DNA of 64,000 nt from Bacillota bacterium (GCA_023433405.1 JAEZCT010000041.1:1-64000), one strand, 5' to 3'; positions 9,801 through 18,905 are shown, numbered from the stretch's first letter. The notes: generated from the sequence alone by a model not told the origin. Program-made: numbers and translations.

Positions 9801-10886
9801 AGCCGGTATAGCTCCTCCTCCTCCGGCACCGAGTCTACCGGTTCCCTCCCGTCGGTGGCGGTAACGGGGGTAACGCTTAATACCACGAAGGTGAGCGTAG
9901 AGGTTGATAAGACCTATCAGCTAACCGCCACCGTCACGCCGGAGGATGCCACTAACAAAAAGGTAAAGTGGGTAAGCTCCAATACCGCCATCGCCACCGT
10001 GGATGAAAACGGGCTGATTAAAGCGGTAAAGACCGGAAGCGCCACCATTACCTGCACCACAGAGGATAAAGGCAAAAGCGCAAAGGTTGCCGTTACGGTT
10101 GTGCAGCCCATTGCGGTAACGCTCAATCAATCGGAGGTTAGCGTAGAGACGGGCAAAACCTATCAGCTCATCGCGTCCATCAAGCCCGATAACGCCGCAA
10201 ACAAGAATGTCACCTGGTCAAGCTCCGACCCGTCGGTTGCCACAGTGGATACCCGCGGTCTGATTCGGGCGGTAAAGCCCGGCAGTGTGACCGTTACCTG
10301 CACCACAGAGGATCAAGGCAAAACCGCTGTCGCCGCCGTAACGGTTACTCCCGCGGCGGGGTCGCAGGTGGCCTCGGTTTCGCTGGATGTCTCCGAGGCG
10401 AGCCTTGTGAAGGGCGAGACCGCCGGGCTGATGGCGACGGTACTGCCCGATACCGCGGCGAACAAGAAAGTGACATGGTCAAGCTCCAACACCTCGGTGG
10501 CGTCGGTAAATGCGAACGGCATCGTCACTGCGGTAAACACAGGCAACGCGACCATAACGGTCACGACAGAGGATGGCGGCAAAACCGCGCAATGCAGGGT
10601 GACGGTAACCGAGCCGGCGAGCGGGGTCACCGGCGTATCGCTTGATATCACCTCACTCACGCTCGCGGTGGGAGCCGAGCAAAAGCTCTCCGCCACCGTC
10701 GAGCCGAGTACCGCCGCGAACAAAAACATCACCTGGGAAAGCTCGGATACCTCCGTCGCAACCGTCGCCGAAAACGGGATGGTGAGGGCATTGGCGGCGG
10801 GTGAGGTGACGATTACGGTTAAAACTGTTGATGGCTCCTATACCGCAACCTGCACAGTAGTGGTGGGTGCGGTAGCGACGCCTTAA
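6858..10886 (+). CDS. secreted N-acetylmuramoyl-L-alanine amidase with GHL-like N-domain and four Big2 repeats
   Basis: The 1342-residue secreted protein starts at TTG (AGGGGGA 8 bases before). A signal anchor spans residues 13-35. A GHL-like TIM-barrel region follows (about 95-440: LRGVYIIPGEDFILNN, SLIVDLRYSD, GVDGILIDNYF). Then come a beta-rich linker and an AMIN-like region (about 660-790). The zinc amidase_3 domain is at about 810-990 with DPGHTDSDPGA, NEREINRA, CIHNNSGG and TLTEYGFVSNP, which hold the two His and two Glu expected for catalysis. Four Big2 immunoglobulin-like repeats (about 1000-1340, each with VTGVxL and VKWVSSNTAIATV type cores) end the protein. No sortase signal is visible. 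It should cleave peptidoglycan side chains at the cell surface. Confidence 0.88.
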   Translation: MSRRMKKSGRVLGIALTASFIAITVLAGVFAFALDGSSVLPPGIINANDSKVNSEDGEQTQSAPEDPVVGESPVVGESPIEPESSLPIVFSKPDELRGVYIIPGEDFILNNTTSAEKVKKEIDDAVASTVTLGMNSLIVDLRYSDTVIYKSDLFRSKVGDFDVLDYIIQRADEKGLYVYAVYEAMSVPSGDKIVTADQVNGNILDIMAQGVKEIVGSYGVDGILIDNYFNETNEASYGTYAEYGLSMGFENYMMQSAEAVVKTVAEAVRQANRNVQVGIATTSVWANKDSNELGSDTAASFQMLTDGHADVKKYIENDYVDFVMVKASGSLTDTAVPFGTVVKWWSELAVQNEIPMYAVHSATKVCTDKAGWKSPDQLTRQIIDIKDLPGYSGSAFDSLRALAADPQESTTLLINYFGNKVKEAHVLKDLAVTQPAKKTFTTAEPTVAFQGASDPNFNITLNGDPLSQDENGYIVYEAALSPGQNVFTFEHKSKSVTYTITRDVQVLKEFSPSGSVNAIGGAKLSVTAVAYQGASVKATLGSQTITLTEDTSYNDSDEKDSSYRRYVGEFTIPAATSSTQSLGTIKVTASAQGFNDSATGASVKVTPQISYDTSGGNGDQIQVTATQAETFPTSTLNDYSDPNYHPLPKGTLDKAVSNALSYTDGKNNFVYYILSSGVRVYAKDIKFIDDKSLSENKITKMTVANNGRYTTVSLAMSWQAPYTVSLSSSAIKISFKNTSSVPASLKSLTKNPLFSSANWSGTTLTLAISNGGLLGYQASYDGTTLNLRFNNPAPIQSSSNSYGYTLNGARIVLDPGHTDSDPGAIGFYPNINEREINRAIASKTKEILSNLGASVQINPSPSSSSLEGRMANSLAFEPHLLICIHNNSGGTTATGTESYYFNSFSQPLAGYAAERVSARLGIRNRGAKFSYFYMTRNFAFPATLTEYGFVSNPTEYKLLISDEGQAAMARGTVEAIIKFFQSRYSSSSSGTESTGSLPSVAVTGVTLNTTKVSVEVDKTYQLTATVTPEDATNKKVKWVSSNTAIATVDENGLIKAVKTGSATITCTTEDKGKSAKVAVTVVQPIAVTLNQSEVSVETGKTYQLIASIKPDNAANKNVTWSSSDPSVATVDTRGLIRAVKPGSVTVTCTTEDQGKTAVAAVTVTPAAGSQVASVSLDVSEASLVKGETAGLMATVLPDTAANKKVTWSSSNTSVASVNANGIVTAVNTGNATITVTTEDGGKTAQCRVTVTEPASGVTGVSLDITSLTLAVGAEQKLSATVEPSTAANKNITWESSDTSVATVAENGMVRALAAGEVTITVKTVDGSYTATCTVVVGAVATP

Positions 10887-10926
10887 AGGCTTCGGTGCAT
10901 TGAGCAAAAAAATGCGATTAGCAGGT

Positions 10927-10978
10927 ACATACCCCCGTTATCCGGAAGGTCTTTTTTCTCCGGATAACGGGGGTATGT
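10927..10978. repeat. perfect 20-bp inverted repeat with T-rich loop
   Basis: Arms 10927-10946 and 10959-10978 (ACATACCCCCGTTATCCGGA and its exact complement) enclose 12 bases that include six T residues. No T-run follows on either strand, so it is not a standard terminator, though it lies 40 bases after the amidase gene and may end or protect that transcript. Confidence 0.85.
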
Positions 10979-11155
10979 TGCCCTCTTTATACGGAATTTT
11001 CTCGGTTTTGAGCGTAATTTTACGGTCAGATTTCATTTGACGAGTCAAGTGATTGTTAGTATAATGAAAGAATACGCAGGAATTTTCTTGCCGCATCGCG
11101 CTTGCCAGCGTGCGGCGGATCCGCAGAACGATTGGATTGGGGAAACAGCGCAACC

Positions 11156-12583
11156 ATGAAAAAGCACAATACACAAGCGGTCAGCGCCGAGGAGCTTGCG
11201 CGGCAGGACGAGTTTGCGCGCCGCGTTTTTGAAATAAACGAGGAGCATTTTACCAAAACCGGCGTACAGCGGCTGGCGCTCACCCACAGCTATGGCTGTC
11301 AGCAAAACGTTTCGGACGGGGAGCGCCTCAGCGGTCAGCTAGCTCGGATGGGCTATGGCTTTACGCAGGATGCCGACGAGGCCGACTTTATTCTGTACAA
11401 CACCTGCGCGGTGCGGGAGCACGCCGAGGATCGCATCTTTGGCAATGTAGGTGAGCTTAAGCACAACAAACGCCGCAAGCCGGATATGCTCATTGCGGTG
11501 TGCGGCTGCATGATGCAGCAGGAGCAGGTTGCCGAAAAAATACGCAAGCATTATCCGTACGTTGACCTGATCTTTGGCACCTACGCGGGCCATCGCCTGC
11601 CGGAGCTGATTTACACCTGCCTGACCAAACGCAAGCCGGTGGTGGATATTACAGAGCGTCAAGGGGTGCTGGCAGAGGGGCTGCCGGTGCGGCGGGATAC
11701 ACAGGTGAAGGCGTGGCTGCCCATTATGTACGGCTGCGATAACTTTTGTAGCTTTTGCATTGTGCCCTATGTGCGCGGGCGGGAACGTTCCCGCCTCAGC
11801 GCGGATATACTGACCGAGGCAAGGGAGCTTGTGGGCGCCGGATACAAGGAGATGATGCTGCTCGGGCAGAATGTCAACTCCTACGGCAAGGGTCTGGAAG
11901 GCGAGCTGTCCTTCGCGGGGCTTTTGCGTGAGGTAAACGCCATAGAGGGCGATTTTCGCGTGCGTTTTATGACAAGCCACCCTAAGGATGCCACGGAGGA
12001 GCTGTTTCGGGCAATTGCCGACAGCCCAAAGATAGAACGGCACATCCATCTGCCGGTGCAAAGCGGCAGCGACCGCATTCTTTCGGATATGAACCGGAGA
12101 TACACAAGCGGGCAGTACCTTGAAAAGATATCCCTTGCCCGCGGTATCATCAAGGATGTGTCGTTTACCAGCGACATTATCGTAGGCTTTCCCGGCGAGA
12201 CCGAAAAGGACTTTTTAGAAACGCTGGAGCTTGTCAAGACGGTAGGCTACGACGCGTTGTACACCTTTATCTATTCCCGGCGCACCGGCACGCGCGCGGC
12301 GGAGCTTCCAGACCCCGTCAGTCACAAGGAAAAAACCGGATGGTTTGCCGAGCTGTTAAAGGTGCAAAATGAAGTTGCAAGAGCACGCAACCGGGCGAGG
12401 ATTGGTAAAACCGTGCGCGTGCTTGCCGAGACGCAGGGACGGTCGGGTGAGGGAGCCCTTTCAGGCAAAACCGAGCACGCCGTCAATTGTGAGTTTACAG
12501 CCCCCGCCCAACGGATGGGAACCTTTGTGGATGTGCGCGTGACGGGAGCCGAAAACTGGTCGCTGATGGGCGAGATGGCTTAA
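11156..12583 (+). CDS. miaB: tRNA-2-methylthio-N6-dimethylallyladenosine synthase
   Basis: MiaB adds a methylthio group to i6A37 of tRNAs reading codons that begin with U. The product (475 residues from ATG 11156) shows the UPF0004 domain with HSYGCQQNVSDGE, NTCAVRE and VCGCMMQQ (auxiliary 4Fe-4S cysteines), then the radical SAM domain with GCDNFCSFCIVPYVRGRERS (CxxxCxxC cluster), and a C-terminal TRAM domain (about 410-470). An upstream in-frame TTG at 11102 would add 18 non-conserved residues. miaB followed by ricA and mutS-mutL is the Bacillus-like order, and miaA lies further down the same strand. Confidence 0.95.
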   Translation: MKKHNTQAVSAEELARQDEFARRVFEINEEHFTKTGVQRLALTHSYGCQQNVSDGERLSGQLARMGYGFTQDADEADFILYNTCAVREHAEDRIFGNVGELKHNKRRKPDMLIAVCGCMMQQEQVAEKIRKHYPYVDLIFGTYAGHRLPELIYTCLTKRKPVVDITERQGVLAEGLPVRRDTQVKAWLPIMYGCDNFCSFCIVPYVRGRERSRLSADILTEARELVGAGYKEMMLLGQNVNSYGKGLEGELSFAGLLREVNAIEGDFRVRFMTSHPKDATEELFRAIADSPKIERHIHLPVQSGSDRILSDMNRRYTSGQYLEKISLARGIIKDVSFTSDIIVGFPGETEKDFLETLELVKTVGYDALYTFIYSRRTGTRAAELPDPVSHKEKTGWFAELLKVQNEVARARNRARIGKTVRVLAETQGRSGEGALSGKTEHAVNCEFTAPAQRMGTFVDVRVTGAENWSLMGEMA

Positions 12584-12665
12584 GAACTATATATTTACGG
12601 TTATCGATATAGATACCCGAAAGACTCAGGAGCCCATAGGCGTGCAGCAAAAAAACAGGTAACGT

Positions 12666-12694
12666 TTTACACGGCGTTTTGGGTATGCTAAAAT
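12666..12694 (+). promoter_or_regulatory. sigma-A promoter of ricA
   Basis: TTTACA (12666-12671), 17 bases, TAAAAT (12689-12694). The 16 bases CAGGTAACGTTTTACA around the -35 box recur in front of ileS (23604-23619). Confidence 0.7.
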
Positions 12695-12727
12695 TAGTTT
12701 ATAGCTTAGAAAGGGAAGGTATTTAAG

Positions 12728-13135
12728 ATGCAGGAGATTATTACGGCAGTCAAGGAGCTTGGCAAGCTTATTCAGGCAAATGAGTCCTATAAAGTTATGG
12801 AGGTTGCAAGAGAGCAGGTAGACAACGACGACGAGCTGCAAAAGGCCATCGGCGAATTTACCCTCTCAAAGCAGGCCCTCAATCAGGAGATTTCCAAGGA
12901 GCCGCGGGACGAAGAGAAGATTAAGGAATACGACGACCGGATCCGGGCGCTGCACAAGGAGATTATGCAAAACCCCAACATGACGGCATTTGATAACGCG
13001 AAGAACGACTTTGACGAGGTAGTGGGAAAGATTAACCAAATATTAACCGCCTCCATCAACGGCTTTGATCCCGAAACTGCCGACCTCGAGCACAACTGCG
13101 GCGGCGGGTGCTCGTCCTGCTCGGGCTGCCATTAA
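12728..13135 (+). CDS. ricA: YlbF/YmcA family protein, RicA-like, with Cys-rich C-terminus
   Basis: The 135-residue helical protein matches the YlbF/YmcA family (EIITAVKELGKLIQANESYK, then a helical hairpin). In Bacillus RicA, RicF and RicT form a complex that binds 4Fe-4S clusters through C-terminal cysteines and guides RNase Y maturation of mRNAs. Here the tail ends HNCGGGCSSCSGCH, with four Cys, consistent with cluster binding. Position directly after miaB and before mutS equals that of ymcA in Bacillus, which favours RicA over RicF. GGGAAGG precedes the ATG and its own promoter is visible at 12666. Confidence 0.75.
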   Translation: MQEIITAVKELGKLIQANESYKVMEVAREQVDNDDELQKAIGEFTLSKQALNQEISKEPRDEEKIKEYDDRIRALHKEIMQNPNMTAFDNAKNDFDEVVGKINQILTASINGFDPETADLEHNCGGGCSSCSGCH

Positions 13136-13329
13136 CCCATACTAAATCATGCCTATAAAGCCGTAAGCAATGCGGCGATAAACGGAGGTAAAACCGCGCA
13201 GCGGCATCGTTTCGCGTCGGTGTGCGATTTTATTTATCGGCTCTTTATGGCGAAGGAAACAGCGGCGACGTTTTTGCCTTCATAAAAACGGGTTTTTGCA
13301 TACAGCGAGGGGAAAGGGGACAAGGTGCT

Positions 13330-15948
13330 TTGGCGGAGCTATCACCCATGATGCAGCAGTACAGCGACATCAAGAGTAAGCATCAGGATTATATCCTGTT
13401 TTTTCGTCTCGGGGATTTTTACGAGATGTTTTTTGACGATGCCGTCACCGCGTCCAAGGAGCTGGAGCTGGTTTTAACCGGAAGAGACTGCGGGCAGGAG
13501 GAGCGCGCCCCCATGTGCGGCGTGCCATACCACAGCTGCGAGGGCTACATCGCGCGGCTGATTAAAAAGGGCTACAAGGTGGCGGTCTGCGAGCAGACCG
13601 AGGACCCCGCCGCGGCAAAGGGCATTGTTCGCCGCGAGGTGGTGCGCATCATCACCCCCGGTACGGTCATCGAAAGCAGTATGCTAAACGAAGGGGAGAA
13701 CAATTACCTTTCGGTCATCTTCCTTGAGGGAAATCGGGCGGGTGCCGCCTATTCCGACATCACCACGGGGGAGATTCACCTCACCGAGCTGACGGATGAC
13801 GACATTGAGGAGGCCGTGGTCAACGAAACGGGACGCTTTGCCCCTAGTGAGATGCTCCTGAGCGCTGGTGCTGCAGGGAAAAAACGGCTGGTTTCCTTTT
13901 TAAAGGACAGCATCTCCTGTGTCGCGACGGTGCTGCCTCAGGAGTTTTTTGAGGCAGAGGCGTGTACACAGCGTGTACTGAAGCATTTTAGCAAGCAGGA
14001 GCTCGCTAACCTGCAGTTAGAGGACAAGCCCTATGCGGTTGCGGCGCTGGGCGCGCTGCTTGCGTACCTCTCGCAAACCCAAAAAAGCGCCCTGGCACGG
14101 CTGATAACCCTTAACCTATACGGCATCAGCCAATATATGAACCTGGATGTTACCGCACGGCGGAATCTGGAGCTGACCGAGACCATGCGCACGCGGGATA
14201 AAAAGGGCTCGCTGCTGTGGGTGCTTGACCGCACAAAAACCGCAATGGGCAAGCGGCTGATAAAAAACTACATTGAGCAGCCCCTTTTAAACCCGGCGAC
14301 CATCGAAAAACGCCTCAACGGGGTGGAGGAGCTGTATCAGGATCCCATCCTGCTTGGGGATGTGCGGGAACGCCTTGAGGGCGTATACGATCTTGAGCGC
14401 ATTATGACGCGCATTGTCTACGGCAGCGCAAGCCCTCGGGAGCTTCGTTCCCTCGCATATACCGCCCAGCGGCTGCCCGCCTTGCGGGAGCGTATCGCAA
14501 GCACGGTCTCCCGCCTTTTGCAAGAGATTACCCGGGAGCTTGACCCGCTGGAGGATATCGCCGCGCTTGTAGAGGCCGCTATCGCCGATGATCCGCCCGT
14601 TACCGTTAAGGACGGCGGGGTTATCCGCGCAGGCTACAACGCGCAGGTGGATGAGTACCGCGATATCATTCGAAATGCCAAGGAGTATATCGCAGAAATC
14701 GAACGCAAAGAAAAGGAACGGACGGGAATTAAAACCCTTAAAATCGGTTACAATAAGGTTTTTGGGTATTATCTTGAGGTCTCGCGCAGCTATTCCGAGC
14801 AGGTTCCCGCCGAGTACATTCGCAAGCAAACCCTTTCAAACGGAGAGCGGTATATTACTGAGGAATTAAAGGAGCTGGAGGCGCGGGTGCTCGGCGCAAG
14901 CGAACGCATCATCGCGCTGGAGGGGCAGCTGTTTGCCGAGGTGAGAAGCACCGTGGCCGCCGAGCTGCACCGCATTCAGCGCACGGCGCGCGCCGCCGCG
15001 CGGCTTGATGTGCTGTGTTCCTTTGCTATGGTATCCCGAGAGCGGGGGTACACCAGACCAGAGGTGGATGCCGGCGGAGAAATTCGCCTCGAGGAGTCCA
15101 GACATCCGGTGGTGGAGGCCATTCTGCCCGACAGCGCGCCCTTTGTATCGAACAACGCGCAGCTGGATATGGACGAAAACCTGGTCGCCATTATCACAGG
15201 ACCGAATATGGCGGGCAAATCCACCTATATGCGCCAGGTTGCCGTGAATGTACTTATGGCTCAAATCGGCTGCTTTGTCCCCGCCAAAAGCGCTAAAATC
15301 GGCATTGTGGACAGCATTTACACCCGGGTGGGAGCCTCCGACGATCTTGCCACGGGGCAATCCACCTTTATGGTGGAGATGAACGAGGTTGCTCACATCC
15401 TCAAAAACGCCACCGCTAAAAGCCTGATTATTCTGGATGAGATTGGGCGGGGCACCTCAACCTATGACGGCATGAGCATCGCCCGCGCGGTGCTAGAGTA
15501 CATCGCAAGCAAACGGCGGTTAGGGGCAAAAACACTGTTTGCCACCCACTACCATGAGCTGACAGAGCTTGAGCAGAGCGTGGCGGGGGCGCGCAACTAC
15601 AGTATTGCCGTGAAAAAGCGGGGCGATGATATCACGTTTTTACGCCGCATCGTACGGGGTGCCGCGGATGACAGCTATGGCATTGAGGTCTCGAAGCTTG
15701 CGGGTATCCCCGACAGCGTGATATCCCGGGCGAAGGAGATTCTAAAAGGGCTGGAGGCCGCCGCCTTGGCGGGAGCTGCCGAAAAGCCGCCGGAGCTGCA
15801 AAACACCGGGGAGGAACCCGCCCAGCTGAGCTTTGAGGCAAACCACAGCAATGCAGTGCTGGAACGCCTGCGGCAGATGGACATGGACACCCTGACACCC
15901 ATCGAGGCGCTAAACGCCCTTTATTCCATTAAAGCTATGCTAAAGTAG
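13330..15948 (+). CDS. mutS: DNA mismatch repair protein MutS
   Basis: MutS recognises mismatches and, with MutL, starts repair. The best start is TTG at 13330, giving MAELSPMMQQYSDIK and 872 residues; AAAGGGGA lies about 10 bases upstream, and the longer reading frame from 13222 is unlike MutS. The mismatch-binding domain carries the Phe-x-Glu wedge in RLGDFYEMFFDDA. Connector, lever and clamp domains follow, then the ATPase with Walker A TGPNMAGKSTYMRQ and Walker B LDEIGRGTSTYDG. The C-terminal helix (about 835-872) corresponds to the family's dimer/tetramer segment. mutL follows after 55 bases. Confidence 0.96.
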   Translation: MAELSPMMQQYSDIKSKHQDYILFFRLGDFYEMFFDDAVTASKELELVLTGRDCGQEERAPMCGVPYHSCEGYIARLIKKGYKVAVCEQTEDPAAAKGIVRREVVRIITPGTVIESSMLNEGENNYLSVIFLEGNRAGAAYSDITTGEIHLTELTDDDIEEAVVNETGRFAPSEMLLSAGAAGKKRLVSFLKDSISCVATVLPQEFFEAEACTQRVLKHFSKQELANLQLEDKPYAVAALGALLAYLSQTQKSALARLITLNLYGISQYMNLDVTARRNLELTETMRTRDKKGSLLWVLDRTKTAMGKRLIKNYIEQPLLNPATIEKRLNGVEELYQDPILLGDVRERLEGVYDLERIMTRIVYGSASPRELRSLAYTAQRLPALRERIASTVSRLLQEITRELDPLEDIAALVEAAIADDPPVTVKDGGVIRAGYNAQVDEYRDIIRNAKEYIAEIERKEKERTGIKTLKIGYNKVFGYYLEVSRSYSEQVPAEYIRKQTLSNGERYITEELKELEARVLGASERIIALEGQLFAEVRSTVAAELHRIQRTARAAARLDVLCSFAMVSRERGYTRPEVDAGGEIRLEESRHPVVEAILPDSAPFVSNNAQLDMDENLVAIITGPNMAGKSTYMRQVAVNVLMAQIGCFVPAKSAKIGIVDSIYTRVGASDDLATGQSTFMVEMNEVAHILKNATAKSLIILDEIGRGTSTYDGMSIARAVLEYIASKRRLGAKTLFATHYHELTELEQSVAGARNYSIAVKKRGDDITFLRRIVRGAADDSYGIEVSKLAGIPDSVISRAKEILKGLEAAALAGAAEKPPELQNTGEEPAQLSFEANHSNAVLERLRQMDMDTLTPIEALNALYSIKAMLK

Positions 15949-16003
15949 GACAGAAAGTGACTTCACCGTCGCTTTGCCATACACCGAAAGGCGGGACGCA
16001 TCC

Positions 16004-17953
16004 ATGAACCGAATTACCGTATTGCCAAAGCAGGTCGCCGAGCTGATCGCGGCGGGCGAGGTGGTGGAGCGCCCCGCTTCGGTGATTAAGGAGCTGATGG
16101 AAAACGCCATCGACGCGGGAGCGTCAGTGATTACGGTGGAGATTAAGGATGGCGGTGTAAGCTATCTGCGCGTGACAGACGACGGCAGCGGCATTCTGCG
16201 CGTGGACGTTCCAAATGCCTTTGTCAGCCACGCCACCAGCAAGATTGTGGGCGCGGAGGATCTCGACCGCATCGGCACACTGGGCTTTCGTGGGGAAGCG
16301 CTCGCGTCCATCGCCGCCGTTTCCCGCATAACCCTTTTAACCAAAGCAAAGGAAGAGCTTGCGGGTACGCAGGCGCTTTTAGAGGGCGGTACTCTGGTTT
16401 CTGTGGAGGATGCCGGGTGCCCCGAGGGCACCACCATCATGGTGCGCGACCTGTTTTTTAACACCCCCGCGCGCATGAAATTCTTAAAAAAGGATGTTGC
16501 CGAGGCAAATGCCGTCGCCGCCTGTGTACAGCGGGTGGCGCTCTCGCATCCCGAAATATCCTTCCGCTTTATCCGCGAGCAGCGCACGGTGCTGCATACG
16601 GCGGGGGATGCAAGCCTATTATCCTGTGCCTACGGCGTATTTGGCAGGGAGTTTGCGGCAGGGCTTGTCGCCGCGGAGTATGTGCATGAGGGCATAAAGG
16701 TTCATGGGCTGGTGTCCCGCCCGGAGGATAGCCGTGCCACCCGCGCCATGCAGCACTTTTTTGTCAACGGACGCTTTGTGCGCACCCGCACCGCAATGGC
16801 GGCGCTGGAGGAAGGCTTTAAAGGTGATTTGATGGTGGGGCGCTTCCCCTCCTGTATTTTAAACCTGGAGCTTCCTTATGACGCGGTGGATGTAAACGTG
16901 CATCCCGCGAAGATAGAGGTTCGCTTTGTCAACGAGCGGGCGGTGTTCGACGCGGTGTACTTCGCGGTTAAAAACGCCCTGTCGGTTTCCGCCGCGCCGC
17001 CCAAGGTAGAGGCAAAAACCCCGAAGCTCACCCATGCCATGCAAGCCCCGCCTCCCAAAGAAACCGCAGAGCAGCAGCGCATTCCCTTTCGAGAAATGCC
17101 TGCGCAGCCGGATCATGCTTACACAAAACCGCCCGCCTTTGAACGAATGACCGCGGGTCAGTACGTTAAGGCGGCCGGCGGCGAGTCCCCGCTCACGCTG
17201 CGGGACACCGCCCAGCCGGCGTATGGAAGGCTGCCTAGTTCCCACGACGCTCCTGCCGTCGGCTCATCCTCTCAGGCGGCGCCCCCCGCCAAGGCATGGG
17301 TGCATACGGAGGAAACCGCTCCCGCGCCGAAGGCGGTAAGTGTACCGGAGGCCTTGCGGCCGCCGTTGGTGGAAAAGCCCGACTCACCGCCCGCAAGGCT
17401 GATTGGCGAGGCATTTGACACCTACATACTTCTGGAGCGCGACGGCGAAATACTGGCGGTGGATAAGCACGCCGCCCACGAACGCATGATTTACGAGCAA
17501 CTAAAGGCGCAAAACCGAGCACTTTCCTCCCAGACGCTGCTTTCTCCCGTCACGGTAACCCTGGCGGGGGAGGAGTATTCCGCCCTGACCGAAAACCTAC
17601 CCAAGCTTGCCGAGGCGGGGTTTCATCTTGAGGATTTCGGCGGTGGCAGTATCTTAGTGCGTGAGTTTCCGCTGGAGCTTGCCAAAGAGGAGATTGCCGC
17701 CGTGTTAAGCGAACTTGCCGACAACCTGCTGCGGGGAAAGCGGAGCATTACCCCCCATGTCATAGACGAGCTTTATCATTCCATAGCCTGCCGTGCGGCC
17801 ATAAAGGCCAGAGACCGGTCGGATATTGCGGAGCTTCAAAGACTTGTGGACATGCTGTCGGAGAACAGCGAGCTTCGCCACTGCCCCCACGGCCGCCCCG
17901 TTGCGGTTGCCATTGAAAAAAAGGAGCTGGAAAGACGTTTTGGCAGACAGTAG
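16004..17953 (+). CDS. mutL: DNA mismatch repair protein MutL
   Basis: From ATG 16004 (GAAAGGCGGGA upstream) the product has 649 residues. The GHKL ATPase domain shows AAGEVVERPASVIKELMENA, DDGSGI, TLGFRGEALASI and NTPARMKFLKKD. A Pro/Ala-rich linker spans about 340-450. The C-terminal dimerisation/endonuclease domain has AVDKHAAHERM, a variant of the usual DQHAxxER metal site, and CPHGRPVA near the end, so nicking endonuclease activity is likely retained. It follows mutS and overlaps the proposed start of miaA by 14 bases, implying translational coupling. Confidence 0.95.
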   Translation: MNRITVLPKQVAELIAAGEVVERPASVIKELMENAIDAGASVITVEIKDGGVSYLRVTDDGSGILRVDVPNAFVSHATSKIVGAEDLDRIGTLGFRGEALASIAAVSRITLLTKAKEELAGTQALLEGGTLVSVEDAGCPEGTTIMVRDLFFNTPARMKFLKKDVAEANAVAACVQRVALSHPEISFRFIREQRTVLHTAGDASLLSCAYGVFGREFAAGLVAAEYVHEGIKVHGLVSRPEDSRATRAMQHFFVNGRFVRTRTAMAALEEGFKGDLMVGRFPSCILNLELPYDAVDVNVHPAKIEVRFVNERAVFDAVYFAVKNALSVSAAPPKVEAKTPKLTHAMQAPPPKETAEQQRIPFREMPAQPDHAYTKPPAFERMTAGQYVKAAGGESPLTLRDTAQPAYGRLPSSHDAPAVGSSSQAAPPAKAWVHTEETAPAPKAVSVPEALRPPLVEKPDSPPARLIGEAFDTYILLERDGEILAVDKHAAHERMIYEQLKAQNRALSSQTLLSPVTVTLAGEEYSALTENLPKLAEAGFHLEDFGGGSILVREFPLELAKEEIAAVLSELADNLLRGKRSITPHVIDELYHSIACRAAIKARDRSDIAELQRLVDMLSENSELRHCPHGRPVAVAIEKKELERRFGRQ

Positions 17954-18905
17954 CACCCCCAAAAGCCCGCTGCCGCTGGTAGCCGTCGTGGGGCCCACCG
18001 CCTCCGGTAAAACCGCCCTGTCCCTTGGTCTTGCAAGGCGTCTGCGGGGTGAAATCGTATCCGCCGACTCCATGCAGATTTATCGGGGGATGGATATCCA
18101 GACCGCGAAGCCCTCCAAGGCTGAGATGGGGGAGATTCCCCATCATCTAATCGGGGTGCTTGGGACGGAGGAAAGCTGCTCCGTGGCACAGTATCAAGCC
18201 CTAGCGAAGGCGGCTATCGCCGATATCCACGCGCGGGGGCGGCTGCCGCTTTTGGTGGGCGGCACCGGCCTGTATGTCGGCGCGGTGGTGGATAACACCC
18301 TGTTCGGCGAAATGGAGTTTGACCCCGCGCTTCGCGCACGCCTCACCCGCGAGCTGGAGACGCTTGGAGGGGAGCCTATGCTGGAGAGGCTGCGGGTTAT
18401 TGATCCCGCGGCCGCGCAAAAGCTGCACCCGAACAATACCCATCGCATTATCCGGGCGCTGGAGGTTTACGAAACCACCGGCAAAACCCTCAGCGCGTTC
18501 TGGGCCCAATCCCATGAGAAGCCCTCGCCCTATCAAACCATTATGCTTGGGGTCACCTTCCGTGACAGGGCAAGGCTCTATGAGAGAATAGACCGCCGCG
18601 TGGAGGAGATGCTGGAGAATGGCCTGCTGGAGGAGGTGTGCGCCCTTCGCACGCAAACCCTTTCCGCTACCGCGCGGCAGGCCATCGGCTGCAAGGAGCT
18701 TGCGGGGTGGTTTGGCGGAGTGCTGTCCCTGCCCGAAGCGGTGGAAAACCTAAAGCGCCAGACCCGCAGGTATGCGAAGCGCCAGCTTACCTGGTTTGGC
18801 CGTGATGAGCGCGTGCAATGGCTTTACCAAGAGGATGGCGATACGCTGGACAAGGCCGTGCGCCTGATTGCGGACATGTTGCAAGCTTTGGACCATCGCG
18901 CCTGA
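17940..18905 (+). CDS. miaA: tRNA dimethylallyltransferase
   Basis: MiaA transfers dimethylallyl to A37 of tRNA, making the i6A substrate for MiaB encoded upstream. The P-loop VVGPTASGKTALS, SADSMQIYRGMDIQTAKP, PHHLIGV and VGGTGLYV are family signatures, as is TRRYAKRQLTWF near the end. The proposed start is TTG 17940 inside the end of mutL (AAGGAG 13 bases and GGAAAG 5 bases upstream), giving 321 residues, close to the usual length. The reading frame is open further upstream, but that part is unlike MiaA and lies in mutL. Confidence 0.92.
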   Translation: MADSSTPKSPLPLVAVVGPTASGKTALSLGLARRLRGEIVSADSMQIYRGMDIQTAKPSKAEMGEIPHHLIGVLGTEESCSVAQYQALAKAAIADIHARGRLPLLVGGTGLYVGAVVDNTLFGEMEFDPALRARLTRELETLGGEPMLERLRVIDPAAAQKLHPNNTHRIIRALEVYETTGKTLSAFWAQSHEKPSPYQTIMLGVTFRDRARLYERIDRRVEEMLENGLLEEVCALRTQTLSATARQAIGCKELAGWFGGVLSLPEAVENLKRQTRRYAKRQLTWFGRDERVQWLYQEDGDTLDKAVRLIADMLQALDHRA

